Assembly: GCA_033239525.1 (NCBI GenBank)
Contig: BSYO01000033.1
Span: forward strand, 5,261,501 to 5,325,500
Reading direction: 5' to 3'
Source of the DNA: Nepenthes gracilis
Lineage: Eukaryota > Streptophyta > Magnoliopsida > Caryophyllales > Nepenthaceae
DNA: 64,000 nt
Shown: positions 57,281-64,000 of the stretch, one piece after another
Layout: each line of letters starts with the position of its first letter
Position numbering within the stretch: the stretch's first letter is position 1
The notes under the pieces: model-generated
The model's database searches: none
The model's input: the letters and a program-made list of their open reading frames with translations, nothing else
Told to the model about the DNA's origin: nothing
Made by a program: the position numbers and the translations under genes

Positions 57281-59080
57281 AGATAATCCCAGTGCATTTC
57301 AACCTTTCTTTTCTTATTGTTGTTCTTTGCTAAATTTCTAGAGGAATTTTTATTCAATTACTTATGCATGGTATGATTTTCGAAGTCATGATGACATTGA
57401 TTAACATGCATGTATAATTCTCTTCATTTTGTTATAAAAATGTATGAAATTTATATTTAAACTCAAGTACTTGGTATTACTTCGTTAAATTCTGCACTAT
57501 AGTTCTATACATGTGCTGAATTTAAAGTATAATGTCTTTCCATGTTTAAATTTTATTTATACAAGTACCAACACGTTAAACAAGCCATTGCATGTCTTAA
57601 AATTTCATATAAAATTTCCTGCTGATGTTGAAATTTTACACAAATATTTTGCATATATATTCATGAGTTGAATTTCTGCACCTCTTGCTAAAATTGCTGC
57701 ACTATGTGCTTATTTAGTTTTCTATGTGCTAAAATTTATGATTTGATGAGCTTATATCTGATGAATTTCGTATCTCTTACTTCTATATAAATTTTAAACT
57801 AAAATCATACATAGTTGTATGTTCTAAATTTCAGCAAAAAGTCCTTCATATTAAGATATAACTAATGCATGCTGATTTTCTGCATTCCTTGCTGATTTCT
57901 GCACTAACATGCTGAATTTTGCTACATCAAATTACTAAGAATGGTTTTGTATGATTAAAGAAGTTAAAATTTAGTATTTCATGCTGAAGAATTATAGAAT
58001 TATGTGAAAAAATTTACAATTTTGCTAAAAAATTATGAACTATTTTTCAGGATATAAAATTAATGAATTATGAAGAAAAGTATAGAATTTTCATAAGAAT
58101 TTGTATTGGACCATAGTTATTATTCAACGAGTAGTATATTATGGCATGTGTTAGTATATTATAGTGTTTTATCGAAATTTGAGCTATCATTTGCCAGTGA
58201 GAAGCAGCATTCAACACCGTCTATAAGATTATATATTTATTGACTTACTTAAGGGTCTTGAATAGTAGCGTATAACTTTTGATTGTATAAAAATAAATAT
58301 AACTCAAATTTTAATTATCTGCTCCTATAGTCAATAAGGCCTACTAGCCCTTGGTACCTAAGAAAATTATCTTTTAACATGTTTTGATGACAAAAAAGTG
58401 AACAAGAATATGATAAAATTCTGAAAATACGTAAGTTAAATTTTATGCACAAATGTCATGAAAATTCCTTATCATTGTATCGAATATTGATCCATTGTCC
58501 TTCTAATATGTTTTAAATGCAGATTATATGTGATCATTGTTATATTATATGCCTTATTGAGCATTAGCTCATTTCTTGCTATTTTACTAATCCCTTCAGA
58601 TGATATGCATGAATTTTTGTCAGATGAATAGAAATAAAAATTGGTTATGTTGGGGAGCTTAAAATCCGAGATTTAGCAATTTTTAATGTTATTTTATATT
58701 TTTAGATAGCAGTTAACAGTTCTAAAATGTTTATTGTAGCTCATAGATAATAGTTCTAAAATGTTGTATTATATTATGTTTCAGACAACTTTAGAATGAT
58801 TTAATATGTTGTTAAGTTATTCCGGACAACAGTAGGATAATTTAGATGATGTATTATGGCATCGGATAGCGGTTATTTTTTGGTTAGAATATTATGGTGA
58901 TCTTATGATTATTTTAGATTGTCGGTTGTCAAACAATTTGTAGAATGCTATCAGAATATTATGTTTATGGTTTATTTTTCCTCATATTTGTATACTCTTA
59001 TTATTGATAATAGGTATAACTTCTTACATAAATTCCGACGCATCACTTTGTGTTAGTATCGAAGCCACATGAGACGTGGC
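57280..59080 (+). mobile_element. Del-like gypsy LTR repeat, copy 3
   Basis: Non-coding. Shares 'ctgattttctgcat' and 'gctgaattt' phrases with 1-300, 'cttttgattgtataaaaataa' (58276) with 24737, 'ttattgagcattagctca' (58554) with 970 and 25087, and 'aaattccgacgcatca' (59030) with 1274. Long LTR of Del/Tekay style; no internal region or partner seen. Confidence 0.45.
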
Positions 59081-60780
59081 ACTTATTTGGATTCTATGTA
59101 TGATTATATTATTTAATTATAATCGGTTGAGGTATCAACGTTGAGTTCATGTCCATATGATGATTAGAAGGTCAATTGATTTAACTAATGGATAATGTGG
59201 TTAATTAATAATAATATGATTGATTAAATGTTAATAACGGGTTTGAGATGTGACAATTTTCACACAATTAAAGGTGTATATTATTGTTTATAACTCGTAA
59301 GTGAGCCGTCATATATATAACTTTATAGAGGAGGTCGAACGCCGCTTTCACCTATGGATGATAGATTTAAACTTTGATTACCACTATAATATATTAATAC
59401 ATACCTAATCTATCATCCGCTGAATTTATTATAATTGTCTGATATTTAAACTTATAAAAACTCTATTCCATTTTTCATAATTACTATATTTTCTCATTTA
59501 AAAAAAAATGTTCTTAATCCTTTAACATATTGTAGAGTTTTCCTTCAAATTCATTTCCTTATCATAAAATACTAAATTATGAGTTTTTAAACATGCATAA
59601 CTGTTTTTAGTATAATAATATAGAAAAATCAGTAGCATTAAGATAATTCAGCAATTCATCTCCATTGGCAAACATGTAAGGCAATTTTAATAAGTTTTTT
59701 TAGAACATGTAAGGTATATTTTAACAAATTTAAACATGTATGAACTTCATGTACAAAAATTAAAGTTGAAAGAGCATTATATAAAAAATACAAGACATGC
59801 ATGGGAGACCATTATAGAAATTAGTTGAATACTATAATATTCTTGGACTTAGACATAAATTTTATGCATTTTTTAGAAAAATGAAGAGAATTATGCATGC
59901 ATGTTAAATATAAATATATTAATTATGAAATTATGTCATGCATGAAAATTTAAAACAAAAAATTGCTCAAAGAAGTGAGAAAAGAATAGTAACAAAGGAA
60001 ATAAAGTTTGAAATGTATTTATCTTAACTTAAATCTCACAAAAAATATTGTTTGAAATCACTTTAATTTACCTTGTCTAACTTCTTCTTTCTCTTCTCCT
60101 CTTCTTTTCTCTCCTCTCTCAAATTTCTACAAAAAAATAATCAAAATTCAATTGGTCATGATATTTATAATAGAGTGGCGCTTGAGCTGCATCAGGTGCA
60201 CATCACACAAGCGCTGCCTCGAGCACGAATCAGGACGAGCATTCTACCCCAGTGCGCTTGGGCATCATTTGGGAGTACATCTAGCTCGGCTATTTATAAT
60301 GCATGCTCGAGTTTCCCTTAGGCAACAATCAAGCACAACCTTCCTGTCTAGAACATGCATGGGCTTGCGTCGGGTACTAGTCAAGCATCCTCCAATTTGA
60401 TGTGAAGCAGTTCAACTTTAACTTTTGATCCAAATTTTCTTCCTTATTGGACCTCAATTTAAATTAATTTAATTTAATGATAATTAAGATAAAATTTAAA
60501 CATAAACCTTACACAATGTAAGTGACAATGAACCCTTTGGTGAGAGACCCATGATTAATTATTTAGTTAAGGATTAGGCTCCTCTATCACTAGTAACAAT
60601 AGTCTAATGAGCCAAAATTCATATGCATAGGGGTTTGACCTCATGATTTGCATTCACTTACAAGAATAATTTTTGTTAGATCATGATTCAAACAATTTAA
60701 AAAATATTTATTAATATACAAATTATATTATCCGCTTACAAATCTTAAGAGTTGTGTTACAAACTATTGAACAAGGAATT
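59081..60780. other. AT-rich intergenic with a GC-rich patch at 60170-60400
   Basis: Mostly A/T. The patch has several CTCGAG-like motifs ('gcctcgagcacg', 'catgctcgagtt') reminiscent of the minisatellite at 21469-21660, suggesting a shared repeat family. The two ~80-codon frames over it are not recognised. Confidence 0.35.
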
Positions 60781-61290
60781 CAACAGTATCTTCCCACAAC
60801 TATTACTGGACACTAGAGGGGGGGACTTAAGGATCCAATTAAACATTACAATCTTTAACTTCTGAGGCTATAATAACTCTAGTGTTCCTCATACTCGGAT
60901 AGCTAATAGGAAAATCAAGATCAACAAGGAAAGCTATCATCTTACAAAAGTTGATATCCTCGTTAAATTGGATATCCGGTAAATGACCAAGCTCATTTAG
61001 GTATATACTCTTCAATTACTCCTCAAACTGTAAGTATTCTTCCTACTGTCCCCTTGCAATTCGCTCAACCATTGAAGTGTGCTGGGTTGCCCTCAATTGC
61101 CTTATCCTAGAAAGAATTAGCCCTTTCCTCGACAGTAATAGCTCGGTCTTCAAATAAGTCATTTGTTCTTTCTGACTCCTGAGTCATGCTTTCCCCTTTG
61201 GCCACTTCTTTCTCTAGGATGATTAATTTGTCCTCGAGACTAACTGCCTTGGCCTCTATAGTGACTACTCTCCAAGACACTAATTAATGT
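60780..61290 (-). pseudogene. Coiled-coil ORF relic, probably a gypsy antisense ORF
   Basis: The minus-strand frame reads EAKAVSLEDKLIILEKEVAK, GESMTQESERTNDLFEDRAI and TVEERANSF, then stops; a neighbouring frame continues LKSIYLNELGHLPDIQFNED and PISYPSMRNTRVI. The heptad-rich helix followed by an acidic tail parallels antisense ORF 2 of element 2 in layout. Sequence match is weak and the host family is inferred. Confidence 0.35.
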
Positions 61291-63100
61291 CAGATTAATA
61301 CATGACTTTAAAGGTCGTGCTACTTCTTGCTCTAGACCCTTTGCGTAACTTAGTCGACCAACATTGAGAATTACAAAAGCGTATGTTAGCAACAATCATA
61401 AAAGCAATAACCAAATCAACACTAAGGAATGAAGCATTTTGAAGAAACATGTGATTAATAGTCTAAGAATCCTCATCGAAGCCACAGAGTAGCAAGTTAT
61501 GATTTACATAACCAATCATAATGACTAATCATTGACTTTGAGTCTCTTGGAAATGAATATTTGAACAGTTCAAAAGCTAAGTTGGGAAGAAACGTTTGAA
61601 CAGTTCAAATGTTAGGTTGATTTGATTATTTTTTTAAGCATCATCGAAGTTTGAATTCAACTTCTAAGTATAAAAAGTTAGTATTATATACAGTATCAAT
61701 CAGGTTGGTCCAATCCATCAGCTTGAGGAACCCATGATTGGTAGGCTCAAGGCCTGTGATTGGTTTTGCTCCCACTCTAGTCAAGATAACTTAAGATTGA
61801 ACAAATGATTGGGGTGATTATTAAGCGTAATATAACCTAATTTGGCGTATAAGTCTGAATAGGTACATATTAGAACTATTTGTCTAATCGAACAATTTTT
61901 TGGCTCTATGATTATCCAACCAAGTTCCCTAAATTGGCAAATATAAATTGCTTACTATCAGTTTAATCTTTAGATATCAAACACCTGCAATTAATCCTAT
62001 GACCAAAATATACACAATAGCAGTTAAACTATTCAATCTGCAATTGACCTAACTACTTAGATCATTGCCGATTATTTTCATTAAGAAAACTTTTAACAAT
62101 TAGTGTCATAATTATAAATATGTACATTTCTTCCTAAAAAAAGAGGTCGATTCTAAAAAATAAATAATAAAGTATAGTTCTCTAATTCACTTGTTCTTTC
62201 ACAAAAATATGAAGCAAAATTCTCCACCTACACTCTCTCATCCTCTAAATCTCTCCCATGTTCTAATTTTTTAAAAAAATTTATTAATTTAAGTATTTAA
62301 AAATATATTAAACAACAAATCTTAATTTTTTCAAAATTCTTATTCGCTATTATGGTGTATAAAATTTAAATAAAAAATTTAATAATTATACTAAAATTTA
62401 TTCAAATTATAATTAAAATTCTAAATACGTATCAATATCTTACTACTTTTATCAGACTAAAATATAATTAGTACACTAAATAGGCCATCCATAGTATGAC
62501 ATTACATTGAAATAATATTTAATATTATTAAGATTAGTTAAAGGTTATAATTTCACATTATTTATTGAACTTAATATTTTTCATTCAATTGGGTAGAAAA
62601 AAACAAAAACTATTGAGCAGTAGAAACCTACCAGGTATCGACCTTACAGAAGCATTAAATATTAATCTCATTTTTTGTGAAATCATAGTTGTTGAGAAAG
62701 GGTCGTCAGCATGAAAAAATCTGAATTTTTAAGAACAATTTTTACATAATATAACATCTATTTATTTATTAATTTTTATACAAATTTACTAATCTATATA
62801 AATTGATCACACATTACTTTATCAAAATTGTTTAAAAACATAACTAAACAGTCAGACGAAGAAGTTTGTTTTGCCTTCCCTGCAGGAAGTACCCATAATT
62901 TTATTTTCAAAAATGTTATTTTCGACCTTTCCCTCAAAAAAAAAAAAAAAAACAGTACAAATCAAATATAATATAAAATTTACATCCTTAAAAGGAGAAA
63001 TGTATAATTTTTTACCTTGAATTTTTAAGTATTATTTCAAATTCTATGTTTTTAACGAATATAGGTTTTTAAATGCATATAATTGAAGGAAGAGTTCAAA
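61290..63100. other. Intergenic, no feature recognised
   Basis: AT-rich with a poly(A) run near 62937-62952. No reading frame, tRNA or repeat partner noticed. Confidence 0.4.
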
Positions 63101-63417
63101 TTACAAGGCCAACCAAAAACAAGCCCCGTGAACTATCATCAGCAGGATTTCAACTGCTAAGCCTACACCAGCAAGGTATCAGCAGCTGAGATTCCACAGT
63201 CAAATGACCGATAACATTACAAGCAGGAGCAACCAGAACAACCGGGTGAACACCACCACCCCAACCATCACCACCAGGGGAAAAAAAAAAGAACATTCTG
63301 CAAGCACCGTCATGTATTTACAGACGATCTTCTGAGACTTTATTATTCTGACAAACGGACGGACCGGTGTCCTATAGGAATTCATATTCATTTGTCCATG
63401 AACAGACGGATTAGGCA

Positions 63418-63706
63418 TTATAATATCCGAGAGGAGACAGGGGGCCGCCCGCGACCCATGGTGAATCCTCTCGTACCATCGGGCATTCTGGGACCAGGAG
63501 GCTGCTTTGCTGCTTCGCCGATGCCGGAAGCTTTAGCTCCATTACCTGTGAGCAAAAATCCATTTTGAACATTACAGGACTGTGCTATACAGGTTTCCAA
63601 AAAGGTGAGCACAATTAGCCTTGATACCTATCTGATGTTTTTGTCCTCTACATCGAGGGTTCCAACCTTTCCGTTCACTCGTATCATTCGGCATGTGCTC
63701 CCCATC
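63418..63706 (-). CDS. Last two exons of a SUZ-C-type protein, probably LARP6-like (partial)
   Basis: Exons on the minus strand: 63706-63628 (DGEHMPNDTSERKGWNPRCR, GQKHQI and the first base of a Gly codon) and 63545-63418 (NGAKASGIGEAAKQPPGPRM, PDGTRGFTMGRGRPPVSS, RIL, TAA at 63420-63418). Acceptors (CAG) and the donor (G|GTATC at 63627) are good and the split Gly codon (G|GT) keeps phase. The ending GPRMPDGTRGF with a basic Gly/Arg tail is the SUZ-C-like motif I associate with plant La-related proteins of the LARP6 group, which bind mRNA. The upstream La and RRM exons lie beyond the right edge. 63100-63417 would be 3' UTR. Exon structure is well supported; family name moderately. Confidence 0.55.
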
Positions 63707-64000
63707 CTGACAAGGAACAATAACGTAGGTCAATTGACAATCAAAGTTCAAAGATGCATGGAAACACAACTGATCCGATCGCCCCACTTCCCGTTTTCTA
63801 ATATCCAAAAATGTTAAGAGTGAATTCAAATGTTAACAAATGGGATGCCATTTAGGATTATGACTCAGAGAGCAGGATTGGGGGAGTAGTGAAGACACCT
63901 CCTCAGTGGAAAGAACAGCTACTTCTCTCTATTTTTGCTAAGATAGTTCAGTCTATGCTTATAAAGAGAATTTCTTATTGTATACATGTCCTATCCGGTC

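Overview
This window is nuclear DNA from a flowering plant. It contains a spliced cytosolic ribosomal-protein gene with plant promoter elements, an intronless CYP710-type P450, and a dense layer of plant LTR retrotransposons with typical primer-binding sites, polypurine tracts and 5-bp target duplications. The species cannot be fixed from sequence alone. The C-terminal wording of RPL18a (KASRPNLFM) reminds me of monocot copies, but this is weak. I saw no bacterial, organellar or CRISPR-type content.

Layout. 1-1310: partial Del-like LTR repeat. 1390-8870: a gypsy-type (Tat-like) element without a recognisable pol, with a duplicated leader, minisatellites and antisense ORFs. 10069-19458 (minus): a complete four-exon RPL18a gene whose 8.67-kb third intron holds a whole decayed copia element (11348-18590), itself carrying a nested LTR. 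20.2-21.9 kb: tandem repeats and LTR-like DNA. 22.4-26.7 kb (minus): LINE remnants split by a Del-like repeat. 27.0-28.9 kb (minus): two abutting related LTRs. 30.1-32.2 kb: CYP710A-type sterol C-22 desaturase with TATA box, leader, uORF and a one-base frameshift, followed by a foldback element. 33.7-34.8 kb: LTR-like DNA with a TTGACC cluster. 37667-40999 and 48293-52967: two copies of one segment on either side of a 5'-truncated Tat-type gypsy element (41000-48292). 53.5-54.5 kb: another antisense-ORF fragment. 54.9-56.4 kb: pieces of a TOM1-like (TOL) GAT-domain gene on opposite strands. 57.3-59.1 kb: Del-like repeat. 60.8-61.3 kb: coiled-coil relic. 63.4-63.7 kb (minus): last two exons of a gene ending in a SUZ-C-like motif, probably LARP6-like.

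Only RPL18a, the P450 and the gene at the right edge look like host genes. Almost everything else is transposon-derived. Two themes stand out. First, the 37.7-53 kb block reads as a crossover between a chromosome with a gypsy insertion and one without it, because the empty target site survives in the left copy. Second, the gypsy elements here carry related antisense ORFs; three of these start 75-110 bp downstream of a TATTTAA box, which suggests a conserved antisense gene inside the elements. At least nine LTRs on both strands share one U5 core, so most of the repeat mass belongs to one superfamily.
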